From NCBI GenBank assembly GCA_035532275.1, contig DATKRG010000383.1, positions 1 to 64,000 of the forward strand: a stretch of 64,000 bases of DNA. The letters run 5' to 3'. The translations under genes were made by a program, and so were the position numbers. The DNA is from UBA9676 sp035532275. Lineage in GTDB: Bacteria; Actinomycetota; Actinomycetes; Streptosporangiales; Streptosporangiaceae. A model generated the notes under the pieces. The model ran no database searches. It was not told the origin of the DNA and saw nothing but the letters and a program-made list of their open reading frames with translations. Below, piece after piece: positions 17,232-25,996 of this stretch. Position 1 is the first letter of the stretch. Each line of letters starts with the position of its first letter.

Positions 17232-18202
17232 GCGACGCGCTATGCGACCTGCCCGCGGGCGGGCGCTGGGACTTCGGCGGCTTCGCCTACGGCCTGGAGC
17301 CGCTGGTGCTGCCGCCGGTCGGCACCCTGGACACCGCCGCCGAGGACCCGGCCGGCGCCGCCTCGGCCGGCGCCTACGCCGAGATCTGCGAGCGCATGCG
17401 GGCACTCGGCGAGCCCGACGCGCTCACCTCGGACGTCGGGCCGTGCAAGGAGCCGGACGAGCTGTTCTGGTTCCGGTGGATCACCGGGCATCAGGTCTGC
17501 TTCGTCGTGTGGCGGCTGATCGGCCAGCTCCTGGAGGACGTCGACCAGGGCCGGCGCGCCCCGGACGAGATCGTCGAGCCGGTGTGCCAGTATGTGGACG
17601 CCTACTCGGCGATGCTGCTCTACACCGGCTCGTGCCCGCCCGACGTCTACAACGTGCTGATCCGGCCGAGCATGCGGCTGCGGCACCGGGCGTTCAGCGG
17701 CAGCTGGGCACCGGACTACTGGCCGATCCGGGACCTGTTCCGGCGCCGGCAGCTGTCGTCGATGTGGAGCACCGACGCCGACGAGCTGCTCGACTCCCTC
17801 GCGCTGCTGCACCTGGTGCACGACGGGGTCGCCGCCCGGCTGGTCGCGAACGGCAAGTCGCTGCTGCGCGAGGCGGCGGTGCGCGGGCCGAACCACCGGC
17901 TGGGCTGGATGATCTACGACAGCTACTTCATGACGCTGCGGGCGCCGGTGCCCCGGCACGAGGTGGTGGCGCAGCTGCTGCGGCGGCTGGTGGCCATCGT
18001 CCAGGACATCGTCGCCAACGGCCTCTACTCCCCCGACGACAAGGACGAGCGCCCGGCGGAGATGCAGGCCGCCGAGGTGATCACGTGCGAGAACCGGCTC
18101 ATCGACATCGTGGTCGCGATGGCGCGGTTCGCGTGCGAGCTCGACGACGGCCGGATCTCGCCGTTGCGCCCGACCGCCGTCAACTCCACGGCCGAGGTGT
18201 GA
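17228..18202 (+). CDS. LmbB2-like haem-dependent L-tyrosine 3-hydroxylase
   Basis: This 324-residue, mostly helical protein belongs by length and features to the haem-dependent aromatic hydroxylase group (LmbB2, TomI, SibU, HrmF): FRWITGHQVCFVVW, SCPPDVYNVLIRPSMR, FSGSWAPDYWPIRD and GWMIYDSYFMTLR. These enzymes use haem and hydrogen peroxide to make L-DOPA from L-tyrosine. I do not assign the axial His. It overlaps the LmbB1-like gene (ATGA) and is followed after 4 bases by the LmbA-like gene, giving the first committed steps in one transcript. Confidence 0.8.
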   Translation: MSDALCDLPAGGRWDFGGFAYGLEPLVLPPVGTLDTAAEDPAGAASAGAYAEICERMRALGEPDALTSDVGPCKEPDELFWFRWITGHQVCFVVWRLIGQLLEDVDQGRRAPDEIVEPVCQYVDAYSAMLLYTGSCPPDVYNVLIRPSMRLRHRAFSGSWAPDYWPIRDLFRRRQLSSMWSTDADELLDSLALLHLVHDGVAARLVANGKSLLREAAVRGPNHRLGWMIYDSYFMTLRAPVPRHEVVAQLLRRLVAIVQDIVANGLYSPDDKDERPAEMQAAEVITCENRLIDIVVAMARFACELDDGRISPLRPTAVNSTAEV

Positions 18203-18206
18203 GCCG

Positions 18207-20012
18207 ATGACCGTCCTCCGGCCGGCGCTGACCGGCACTCTCGGCGGCGTCGCGGCGACGCACTGGCTCGCCTCCGGCGTCGGCATGGCGATGCTCGAAC
18301 GCGGCGGCAACGCCTTCGACGCGGCGGTCGCGGCCGGCTTCGCGCTCCAGGTGGTCGAGCCGCACTCCAACGGGCTCGGCGGCGACGTCACCATCGCCGT
18401 GTACTCGCGGGCCACCGGCACGGTCCGCGTCATCTGCGGGCAGGGCCCGATGCCGCGGGCCGCGACCATCGACGCGTTCGCCGCGCTCGGCATCTCCCGG
18501 ATGCCCGCCGCCGGCGTGCTGCCGGCGACCGTGCCCGGGGCGTTCGGGGCGTGGCTGCGGCTGCTGGCCGAGTTCGGCACGCTGCCGCTGGCGGACGTGC
18601 TGGAGCCGGCGATCGGCTACGCGGACCGCGGCTATCCGCTGCTGCCCCCGGCCTCGGCGACGATCGCGGCGATGGCTCCCCTGTTCCGCACCGAGTGGGC
18701 CGAGTCCGGCCGCACCTACCTGCCGGGCGGCGCGGTGCCGGCGGCCGGGTCGCGGATGCGCAACCCGGCGCTGGCCGAGACGTACCGGCGCCTGGTGCGC
18801 GAGGCGCGGGCCGCCGCGGGCGACCGCGAGGCCCAGATCGAGGCCGCGCACGGCGCGTTCTATCAGGGCTTCGTCGCCGAGGGCATCGACCGGTTCCTGC
18901 GGTCCACGGAGGTGTTCGACTCGACGGGGCGGCGGCACCGCGGCCTGCTGGCGGCCGACGACCTCGCCGGCTGGCGGCCGCAGGTCGAGGAGGCGTACTC
19001 CCGGCCGTACCGGGGGTTCTCGGTCCACAAGCCGGGTCCCTGGTCGCAGGGGCCTGTCTTCCTGCAGCAGCTCGGCATCCTCGAGGGCTTCGACCTGCGC
19101 GGCATGGGCCTGGGCAGCGCCGACTACGTCCACACGGTGGCCGAGGCGGCCAAGCTCGCCTTCGCCGACCGCGAGGCATGGTACGGCGATCCGCTGCACA
19201 CGCCGGTGCCGATGGCCGAGCTGCTGGACCCGGCCTACGCGGCGGCCCGGCGCGCGCTGATCGGCCCGCACGCGGCCCTCGACCCCGGGGCCGGGCGGCC
19301 GGCCGGCGGCGAGCCGTGTATCCCGTGGGGCGAGCCGGAGAAGGTGCCCGACGACGAACCGGACTGGATGGCGCAGCTGCGCAGCGGCCTGCCCACGGTG
19401 ACCCCGATCGCGGTGCGCGCCGGCGCCGGCAACACCTGCACCGTCTCGGTGGTCGACGGCGCGGGCAACATGGTGGTCGCCGTGCCGAGCGGCGGCTGGC
19501 TGAAGAGCTCGCCGGTCATCCCGGGCCTCGGCCTGTCCCTGGGGACGCGCGGCCAGACCGCGTGGCTGACCGAGGGGCACCCGAACTCGCTCGCGCCCGG
19601 CCGGCGGCCCCGCACGACGCTGAGCCCCACGGTGGTGCTGCGCGACGGCGAGCCGTTCCTGGCCTTCGGCACGCCCGGTGGCGACCAGCAGGACCAGTGG
19701 ACACTGCAGGCGTTCCTCGCCGTCGCAGAGTTCGGACTCGACTTGCAGGCCGCGACCGAGGTCCCGGCGTTCCACATCGACCACTTCCCGCAGTCGTTCG
19801 CCCCGCGCACGTCGCGGCCGGGCGTCGTGGTCATCGAGCGCTCCTTCCCCGCGCCGGTCCTGACCGACCTGGAGGACCGCGGGCACCGGCTCGACGTGGT
19901 GCCGGAGGGCACCTTGGGCAAGGTCTGCGCCGCCGGCGTCGACGCCGCCACCGGCTTCGTGCGCACCGGGACCGGGCCGCGCGGGCGCCAGGCGTACGCG
20001 GTGTGCCGGTAG
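18207..20012 (+). CDS. LmbA-like gamma-glutamyltransferase-family hydrolase
   Basis: The 601-residue protein has the Ntn-hydrolase GGT plan. The N-terminal part carries ASGVGMAMLERGGNAFDAAVA and NGLGGDVTI. The probable autoprocessing site and Thr nucleophile lie in GAGNTCTVSVVD (Thr410). FGTPGGDQQDQWT near 490 is the small-subunit glycine-rich motif. In lincomycin- and pyrrolobenzodiazepine-type pathways the GGT homologue (LmbA, TomL, HrmC) acts on the ring-opened DOPA product and is thought to cleave a C-C bond rather than transfer glutamyl groups. Its place right after the LmbB1/LmbB2 pair supports that role. No signal peptide is seen, which argues against a periplasmic glutathione enzyme. 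Confidence 0.82.
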   Translation: MTVLRPALTGTLGGVAATHWLASGVGMAMLERGGNAFDAAVAAGFALQVVEPHSNGLGGDVTIAVYSRATGTVRVICGQGPMPRAATIDAFAALGISRMPAAGVLPATVPGAFGAWLRLLAEFGTLPLADVLEPAIGYADRGYPLLPPASATIAAMAPLFRTEWAESGRTYLPGGAVPAAGSRMRNPALAETYRRLVREARAAAGDREAQIEAAHGAFYQGFVAEGIDRFLRSTEVFDSTGRRHRGLLAADDLAGWRPQVEEAYSRPYRGFSVHKPGPWSQGPVFLQQLGILEGFDLRGMGLGSADYVHTVAEAAKLAFADREAWYGDPLHTPVPMAELLDPAYAAARRALIGPHAALDPGAGRPAGGEPCIPWGEPEKVPDDEPDWMAQLRSGLPTVTPIAVRAGAGNTCTVSVVDGAGNMVVAVPSGGWLKSSPVIPGLGLSLGTRGQTAWLTEGHPNSLAPGRRPRTTLSPTVVLRDGEPFLAFGTPGGDQQDQWTLQAFLAVAEFGLDLQAATEVPAFHIDHFPQSFAPRTSRPGVVVIERSFPAPVLTDLEDRGHRLDVVPEGTLGKVCAAGVDAATGFVRTGTGPRGRQAYAVCR

Positions 20013-20166
20013 GCGGGGCCGATGCCGGGGCACACAGGCCCGCGCCGCCGCGGCGACGCCCGACTGTATGCCGACATGCTGCACGCCGACACGCTGTACC
20101 TCGACACCGCAGTAGCCCGACACCACGCAGCGGCCAACCGGCCGCCCTCCCGGTAAGGCGGTCCGC

Positions 20167-20883
20167 ATGTTCGTACCCGGCCACTACCGCGTCACCGACG
20201 ACGCCTGGCACCGCCGCATCATCGGCGACCACCCGCTGGTGACGCTGGTGACCAACGGCGAGACGCTGCCGTACGCCACCCGGCTGCCCGCCGTGGTTGC
20301 CCCCGACCAGCCCGCTTCTGGCCCGCTCGTTGGCACCGAGATCTACGGCCACCTCAACCGCGCCAACCCCCACTGGGCGGCGCTGCGCGACGGAACGCGG
20401 GCCCGCCTGATGTTCGACGGCCCGAGCGCCTTCGTCACCCCGGCGGTCTACAACGAGGACCCCGCCGCCCCGACGTGGGACTTCGCCGTGGTGCACCTGT
20501 GCGGCCGCATCCAGCCGATCCCGCACGCCGAGGAGACCCTCGCCGTGGTCCGCTGGACCGCCGAACGCCTGGAGCACCGCTTCGGCGACGGCTGGGACCA
20601 GACCTCGTCGGTCGACTACTTCCGGCGGATCCTCCCCGGCGTCGGCGCCTTCCGCCTGCACGTCGAGTCGGTGGAGGCGCTGTTCAAGCTGAGCCAGGAG
20701 AAGAACGCCGACGTCCAGGAGTCGGTGATCCGGCGGTACGAGGCCGACGAGAGCGGGACCGGTTGGCCGCTGGCCCGGCTGATGCGGGGGTTCGGGATCG
20801 GGCACGCCGGCGGCGTGGGGGTGGGGGCCGCCGCGGCGGGTGACGGGGCGGGCGAGCGGGGTGCGGGGGGCTGCCCGTTCTGA
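20167..20883 (+). CDS. Piperazate-synthase-like PaiB-fold protein (KtzT type)
   Basis: This 238-residue split-barrel protein would be auto-named FMN-binding negative transcriptional regulator (PaiB). Its segments MFVPGHYRVTDDAW, IYGHLNRANPHW, TWDFAVVHLCGRI, SVDYFRRILPGVGAFR and FKLSQEK are those of KtzT-like piperazate synthases, haem proteins that close the N-N bond of N5-hydroxyornithine. His62 (GHLNRAN) is the likely haem ligand by position. An ornithine N-monooxygenase homologue is encoded at 37258-39018, which supplies the partner. The last 30 residues are Gly/Ala-rich and probably disordered. A role as repressor is less likely in this setting. Confidence 0.78.
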   Translation: MFVPGHYRVTDDAWHRRIIGDHPLVTLVTNGETLPYATRLPAVVAPDQPASGPLVGTEIYGHLNRANPHWAALRDGTRARLMFDGPSAFVTPAVYNEDPAAPTWDFAVVHLCGRIQPIPHAEETLAVVRWTAERLEHRFGDGWDQTSSVDYFRRILPGVGAFRLHVESVEALFKLSQEKNADVQESVIRRYEADESGTGWPLARLMRGFGIGHAGGVGVGAAAAGDGAGERGAGGCPF

Positions 20884-20997
20884 GGCTCGGCGGGGGTCTC
20901 AGGGGCTTGCTGAGGGCGGGGGGTGGTCCGGGCCTCGCCGGGGCCGTGGTGGTGGCTTCAGGGGCTTGGACGGCGCCGGCGCGGGCTGAAGCCCCGA

Positions 20998-21198
20998 TCA
21001 GTCCCCGGAGCAGCCCCAGAACGCGACAGACTCGGGACGGCCGGCTTGGAACCGCACCAGGCAGCGGCCGGTCCAACGACCGTCGTCGTCGCGCAAGGGC
21101 GAGTCCTCGGCCGGTGCGTCGTACTCAGCGCGGCTGGGCTGGTCATGGCCGAACACTGCGACGTCCTCCTCGTCGCCGGACCAGCCTGATGCTCCCAC
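20998..21198 (-). CDS. Possible small protein of unknown function
   Basis: A 66-residue reading frame with a GTG start has acidic, non-repetitive composition (GWSGDEEDVAVFGHD, DDDGRWTGRCLVRF) unlike the low-complexity reading of the other frames. It would run divergently from the oxygenase gene at 21217 with an 18-base gap. No family is recognised and no strong ribosome site is visible. The rest of 20884-21216 is G-rich and holds nothing else I can support. Confidence 0.25.
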   Translation of the reverse strand: MGASGWSGDEEDVAVFGHDQPSRAEYDAPAEDSPLRDDDGRWTGRCLVRFQAGRPESVAFWGCSGD

Positions 21199-21216
21199 GA
21201 GCCGCCGCCCATCGGT

Positions 21217-21896
21217 ATGGCACTGATCATTCGCCGCGCGTCGGCCCTCCCCCTCGACACGCTCCATCAGCTGCGCTCGGCGGTCGCGGGGGCCACCGAA
21301 CCGGATCGGCTCCGCAGCCGCAACCCGTACCGCTACACGTTCTGGTACCCGCTGGGTACGCCGCCGCGCAACCTCGTCGAGGCGGCTGTGCGGGAGAGTC
21401 TGATCCACCACATCCCCGACGAGACGCGGGCGGCCGCGGTCGGGGTCGAGTGGTGGCTGGGGCGGCTGACGCCGCCGTACGCGACCAACTTCGAGTTCGG
21501 GCTGCACCACGACTTCGGCGAGAACCCGGAGACCGGGGAGCTGGAGTCACCGATGCTGTCCAGCGTCATGTACCTGACCTCGGTCGACGACGGACCGCTG
21601 CTGGTCTTCGGGGGCGATCCGGATCCGGGGTCGCCGGGCCAGGACCACGTTTCCCGGAGGAGAACCTCTACGTCACCTTCCCCGGCAACCTGCGGCACTC
21701 GGTGGCCAGCCGGAAGGACGTGCGCGCCCCGGAGCGGGCGGTGCCGGAGGACCGACTGCGGCTCAGCGTCCTGGTCAACTGGTGGCCCTACCAGCCCAGC
21801 GACGTCGCCGTCGAGCCGATGAAGCGGGTCGCCGGCGCGTACGACGGCACGATGTACCCCGAGCTGCTGGTGCCCGCCGGCCAGCCGGCGTCGTAG
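21217..21896 (+). pseudogene. 2OG-Fe(II) oxygenase, frameshifted
   Basis: Two frames join to one protein of about 225 residues. The first (21217 to about 21640) reads MALIIRRASALP and contains LHHDFGENP, the His-x-Asp type iron site. The second (about 21650-21896) reads FPEENLYVTFPGNLRHSV, giving the distal His, and RLRLSVLVNWW with the co-substrate Arg. The switch falls in 21622-21650, in a G/C-rich stretch (GATCCGGATCCGGGGTCGCC), and looks like loss of one base. Either the gene is broken or the assembly has an indel. Intact, it would be another oxygenase of the cluster. Confidence 0.7.
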
Positions 21897-21916
21897 GAAC
21901 ACCGGCCCGGAAAGAA

Positions 21917-21948
21917 CAGGCCCCGTACAAACCAGGCCCCGTACAAAC
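21917..21948. repeat. Tandem 16-bp direct repeat
   Basis: CAGGCCCCGTACAAAC occurs twice back to back (21917-21932 and 21933-21948) just before a strong hairpin, between convergent genes. No function is apparent. Confidence 0.9.
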
Positions 21949-21953
21949 ACGGA

Positions 21954-21979
21954 CCGGACTGCGGCAGCCCGCAGTCCGG
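21954..21979. terminator. Bidirectional terminator hairpin
   Basis: A perfect 11-bp stem (CCGGACTGCGG/CCGCAGTCCGG) with a CAGC loop lies between the end of the plus-strand operon (21896) and the end of the minus-strand NRPS operon (22048). It has no U-tract, as is common in actinomycetes. Its position between convergent operons supports termination on both strands. Confidence 0.75.
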
Positions 21980-22047
21980 AACCGGTCCCTCAGGCGGGCC
22001 CCCGACCACGGGGCCGGATCTCCCCCGCCGTCAGACGCCCGCCGCGC

Positions 22048-25000
22048 TCAGATCTCCTCGTAGTACATCCGCCGCGCCACCGCGGCGCTGATCGCCTCGG
22101 CCAGCGCGTCGGCGTGCGCCTCGTCGAACAGGGTCAGGTGGCTGCCGCTGATCTCGGCGGTCTCCACCCGGGCCGCCACGGCCGCCCAGCCCCGGTCGCC
22201 GTCCAGGTAGCCGGCCGGGAACGGCCGGGCGTCGGGCGGCAGCGGGTCGCTGGCCCGCAGGACGTCCAGCTCGGCCGGGTACGGCTGGGGGCGGTAGTCG
22301 AGGAACGCGGCGCGGTTGCGCTCGACCATCGCGGTCAGGTCGGCCAGCGCCCCCGCCTCGGCGTCGACGCCCTCCAGCCGCAGCACGTCCAGCGCCAGGA
22401 TCGACTCGCGCACCTGGGCCGCCTCGGCCGCGTCGGACATGAACGCCGGCGGCGCCCAGGTGTCGATCAGCAGGGTCGCGGCGACCGGCTCGTCCCGGTC
22501 CAGCCAGCAGCGGGCCATCTCGACCGCCACGCAGCCGCCCATGGACCAGCCGGCCAGCACCACCGGGGCGACACCACGCACCTCGTCGACCGCGTCCACG
22601 TACACGGCCGCGATGTCCTCGATCGAGGCCGGCGGGTCGTCCGGCAGCGACTGGAGCGCGTACACCGCGAACTGATCGCCGAGGCATTGCGCCACCTCGT
22701 AGAACGGCAGCACCGAACCGCTCGCGGCGTGCACGAGCACCAGCAGCGGCGCGCCCTGGTTCTCGACCAGGCTGACCAGGTTGTCCTCGTCCCTCAGCTC
22801 GGCCTGCGCCGTCTGCAGCGTCGCCGCGAGCTCGCGGACCGACGGCGAGGTGAACACGTCCTGGACCGTCGGACGCACCCCCAGCTCGGCGGCGCACTCC
22901 TCGATCAGCTTGAAGACCAGCAGCGAGTGGCCGCCCATCGTGAAGAAGCTGTCGGTGACGCCGACGGTGTCGCGACGCAGGAGCCTGGCGAAGATCTCGG
23001 CCAGGCCCGCCTCCAGCGGGGTCGCGGGCGCGACGGCCCCGGCCGGCTCGGCGGGCGCCGCGCCGCCGCCGTCCCCGGCGAGGTCGAGCAGCGCTTCGAG
23101 GTCGATGCCGCCGCCGAGTGCCTCCGGGATCGCGTCCAGCACCGTGACGCCGGCCGGCACCAGGTGCTGGGGCAGGCGCCGGGCGGCGCCGTCCAGGAGG
23201 TCGGCGGCGGACGGCTCCCGGCCGGGTGCCGGGACGACGAACGCGGCGAGCTCGTCGGGGTGGCCGGGCGCCGCGGTGACCACGGCGCGCCACACGCCGT
23301 CCTGGTCGGTGAAGGCCGCCTCGACCTCGGCCAGGTCCACGCGCATGCCGTGCACCGTCGCCTGGCGGTCGAGGGGGCCCAGGTACTCCAGCACGCCGTC
23401 GCCCCGGTAGCGGCCGAGGTCGCCGGTGCGGAACATCCGGGCGCCGGGGGCGCCGAACGGGTCGGCCAGGAGCCGGGTCGCGGTCAGCGCCGGCGCGCGG
23501 TGGTAGGCCTCGGGGAGGCCGATCTCGCCGCCGATGTACAGCTCGCCGGGCACCCCGATCGGCGTCGGCGCGAGCGCCTCGTCGAGCACGTACACGTTGA
23601 CGTGGGCGGCGGGCCGGCCGAGCAGCGCGGGCGTCCCGGTGCCGGCCGGCACCACGGCGTCGGTGACGCGGCCGGTCTCGAACGGGGCGTACCCGGTGAT
23701 CAGCTCGCCGGGGAACCGGGCCTGGAACCGGTCGCGCAGGCCGGCGGAGACCGGCTCGCCGTCGCAGAACACGTGGCGCAGCGAACCGCCGGCGCCGGAG
23801 CCGTCGGCCTGGAGCAGCGCCGTCAGGCCGGCCGGTGAGGTGAGGAGCGTGGTGACGCCGTGCGCGTCCACGGCCTCCAGCACCGACCGCGGGTCGGCGG
23901 CGGCGGCGAGGGTCGCGCCCTGGCTGAGCGGCCAGTAGACCTCCTCGACGGGGGCGGGCGCGCCGGCCGGCGTCGTCGCGAGCACGGCGTCGCCGGGGCC
24001 GATCGGGTGGGCCCGCTGGAGCGCGTCGAGCCGGGCCAGGGCCGCCGCGACCGGGTGGACGACCGCCGCCGGCCCGTCGGTGGTGGCGGTGTAGCGCAGG
24101 TCGAGCCGGCCGTAGCCGCCGCCGTCCTGGACGGGGATGTCGTCAGCACTCGTGTCCGCCCACGTACCGGCGTCCGCGAGGGACAGCAGCCGCCACGGGC
24201 CGGCCGGGACGCGCGGCGCCGCGGCGGCCTCGGCGATCACCACGACCGGCGCGGCGTCGTCGAGCATCGGTTCGATCTGGTCGGCCGGCAACCCCGGGTC
24301 GACCGTCAGCGACGGCGCCCCGAGCTTGGCCGCGGCGTACAGCGCGACGATCTGGTCGGCGCCGCGCCCGGCGCACACGCCCACCGCGTCGCCCGCCCGC
24401 ACGCCCATGCCTCGCAGGTGCCGGGCCAGCCGGTTGGCCCGGGCGTCGAGGTCGGCGTAGGTGACCGGGCCGTCGGCGCCGTGCACCGCGACCGCCTCCG
24501 GGGTCCGGCGGGCCTGCTCCTCGAACGGCTGGGCCATGGTCAGGTGGCCGGTCTCCGGCCGGCGGTAGGGGTTGAGGCCGTGCAGGATCCGCTCCCGCTC
24601 GGCCGGCTGGAGCAGCGACAGCTCGAAGGCGCGGGCGTCCGGCTGGTCGGCGGCCGCGGCCAGCAGGGTCTCGAAGACGGTGACGAAGCGCTGCATCGTC
24701 TCCCGGTCGAAGATGTCGGCCGAGTAGATGAACAAGCCGCCGAGCCCGTCCCCGTCGGTGGACAGGGACAGGGACAGCTCGCGCTGCGAGGAGTTCGTCT
24801 CCAGCTCCACGCCGAGGTCGCCGGTGTCCTCCGCGCCCTCCGGGCCGGACAGCAGGTTGACCATGGTCTGGAACACCGGGGTCACGCCGGGCAGCCGGGG
24901 CGGGGCGAGTTCGGCCACGACCCGGTCGAACGGCACGGTCTGGTTGTCGAGGGCCCCCACGACGGTCTCGCGCTCGCGCCGGACGAGCTCGCGGAAGGTC

Positions 25001-25992
25001 GGGTCGCCGTCGAGGCTGGTCCGCAGCGGCACCGACTTCACGAAGCAGCCGAGGATCGTCTCGGTGACCTCGTGGTCGCGCCCGGCCAGCGGGGTGCCGA
25101 CGATGACGTCGCGCTGCCGGCCAAGCCGGGCCAGGAACAGCTTGTACGCGGCCAGGAGGACCACGTAGACGGTGACCCCCTCGTCCGCCGCCAGCTGTTG
25201 CAGCCGCACCAGGAGCGGGCCGGGGATCGAGACCGGCACGGTGTGCCCGTCGCGGCTGGACTCGCTCGGGCGGGGCCGGTCCCGGGGCAGGTCCAGCACC
25301 GGGAGGTCGCCGGCCAGCTTGTCGAGCCAGTACGCCAGCTCCCGCTCCATGGTGGCCTCGTCGGCGCGCTCGGCCTCCCAGGCCACGTAGTCGAGGAAGC
25401 CGACCGGCGCGGGCGGGTCGAGCGTGCGGCCGTGCAGCAGCGCGTCCAGCTCGGCGACGGCCTGCATCCGCGACAGCCCGTCGATGTTCAGGTGGTGGAA
25501 GTTGAGCGCCAGCAGGGTCCGGTCGCCCGGCAGGCCGAACCCGATGACCTGGAACAGGTACGGCTCGTCGACCGAGAACGCGCTCTGCGCGTTCTGGTTG
25601 CTGAGCTCGATGGCCCGCGCCTCGGCCGCGTCGGCCGGCAGGTGCCGCAGGTCGTGCCAGGTCACCGGCGGGTCGATCCGGCCGTGGTCCTGCTGCATGG
25701 GCACGCCCTGGCGCTCGAACATGAGCAGCCGGAGCGCGTCGTGGCGGCGCATCAGCTCGGCCACGGCCGCCGTCAGCGTCCCGGCGTCCAGCGCCCGGGC
25801 GACGACCCGCAGCTCCGGCATGTTGTACTCGGTGCTGTTCGGGTACTGCTGGCAGAAGAACCAGATCCGCGCCTGCGCCGAGTTGAGCGGGACCGCGGTG
25901 CCGGGCGGCACCGGGGCGATCCGCGGGCCCACCGCCTGACCCCGCTCGTGCAGCAGCTTCATGAGCAGTCGCTGCTTGTCCACTGTGGTCAT
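22048..25992 (-). CDS. Terminal NRPS module C-A*-T-TE with degenerate adenylation domain
   Basis: This 1314-residue protein has a condensation domain (about 30-460; HHLNIDG at 166-172), an adenylation-like domain (about 485-950), a carrier (MGGHSL, Ser1023) and a thioesterase (GWSMG, Ser1150; GSH with His1285). The A domain has lost its core. The P-loop position reads RYTATTDGPAAV (633-644) instead of TSGTTGxPKG, A5 is GYAPFETG (767-774), A8 is GPLDRQATVHG and A10 has no catalytic Lys (GGGIDLEAL). RTGDL (A7) survives. It is very unlikely to adenylate, so its carrier is probably loaded in trans or passes the chain on. The TE ends the assembly line by hydrolysis or cyclisation. It starts 4 bases after the upstream NRPS. 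Confidence 0.93.
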   Translation of the reverse strand: MTTVDKQRLLMKLLHERGQAVGPRIAPVPPGTAVPLNSAQARIWFFCQQYPNSTEYNMPELRVVARALDAGTLTAAVAELMRRHDALRLLMFERQGVPMQQDHGRIDPPVTWHDLRHLPADAAEARAIELSNQNAQSAFSVDEPYLFQVIGFGLPGDRTLLALNFHHLNIDGLSRMQAVAELDALLHGRTLDPPAPVGFLDYVAWEAERADEATMERELAYWLDKLAGDLPVLDLPRDRPRPSESSRDGHTVPVSIPGPLLVRLQQLAADEGVTVYVVLLAAYKLFLARLGRQRDVIVGTPLAGRDHEVTETILGCFVKSVPLRTSLDGDPTFRELVRRERETVVGALDNQTVPFDRVVAELAPPRLPGVTPVFQTMVNLLSGPEGAEDTGDLGVELETNSSQRELSLSLSTDGDGLGGLFIYSADIFDRETMQRFVTVFETLLAAAADQPDARAFELSLLQPAERERILHGLNPYRRPETGHLTMAQPFEEQARRTPEAVAVHGADGPVTYADLDARANRLARHLRGMGVRAGDAVGVCAGRGADQIVALYAAAKLGAPSLTVDPGLPADQIEPMLDDAAPVVVIAEAAAAPRVPAGPWRLLSLADAGTWADTSADDIPVQDGGGYGRLDLRYTATTDGPAAVVHPVAAALARLDALQRAHPIGPGDAVLATTPAGAPAPVEEVYWPLSQGATLAAAADPRSVLEAVDAHGVTTLLTSPAGLTALLQADGSGAGGSLRHVFCDGEPVSAGLRDRFQARFPGELITGYAPFETGRVTDAVVPAGTGTPALLGRPAAHVNVYVLDEALAPTPIGVPGELYIGGEIGLPEAYHRAPALTATRLLADPFGAPGARMFRTGDLGRYRGDGVLEYLGPLDRQATVHGMRVDLAEVEAAFTDQDGVWRAVVTAAPGHPDELAAFVVPAPGREPSAADLLDGAARRLPQHLVPAGVTVLDAIPEALGGGIDLEALLDLAGDGGGAAPAEPAGAVAPATPLEAGLAEIFARLLRRDTVGVTDSFFTMGGHSLLVFKLIEECAAELGVRPTVQDVFTSPSVRELAATLQTAQAELRDEDNLVSLVENQGAPLLVLVHAASGSVLPFYEVAQCLGDQFAVYALQSLPDDPPASIEDIAAVYVDAVDEVRGVAPVVLAGWSMGGCVAVEMARCWLDRDEPVAATLLIDTWAPPAFMSDAAEAAQVRESILALDVLRLEGVDAEAGALADLTAMVERNRAAFLDYRPQPYPAELDVLRASDPLPPDARPFPAGYLDGDRGWAAVAARVETAEISGSHLTLFDEAHADALAEAISAAVARRMYYEEI

Positions 25993-25996
25993 CGGC

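Noticed and set aside
18207..20012. Ordinary gamma-glutamyltransferase of glutathione metabolism
   Set aside because: No signal peptide is present, and it is tightly linked to the LmbB1- and LmbB2-like genes.
20167..20883. FMN-binding negative transcriptional regulator (PaiB)
   Set aside because: The family name fits the fold, but the motifs and the presence of an ornithine N-monooxygenase gene point to a piperazate synthase of the KtzT type.
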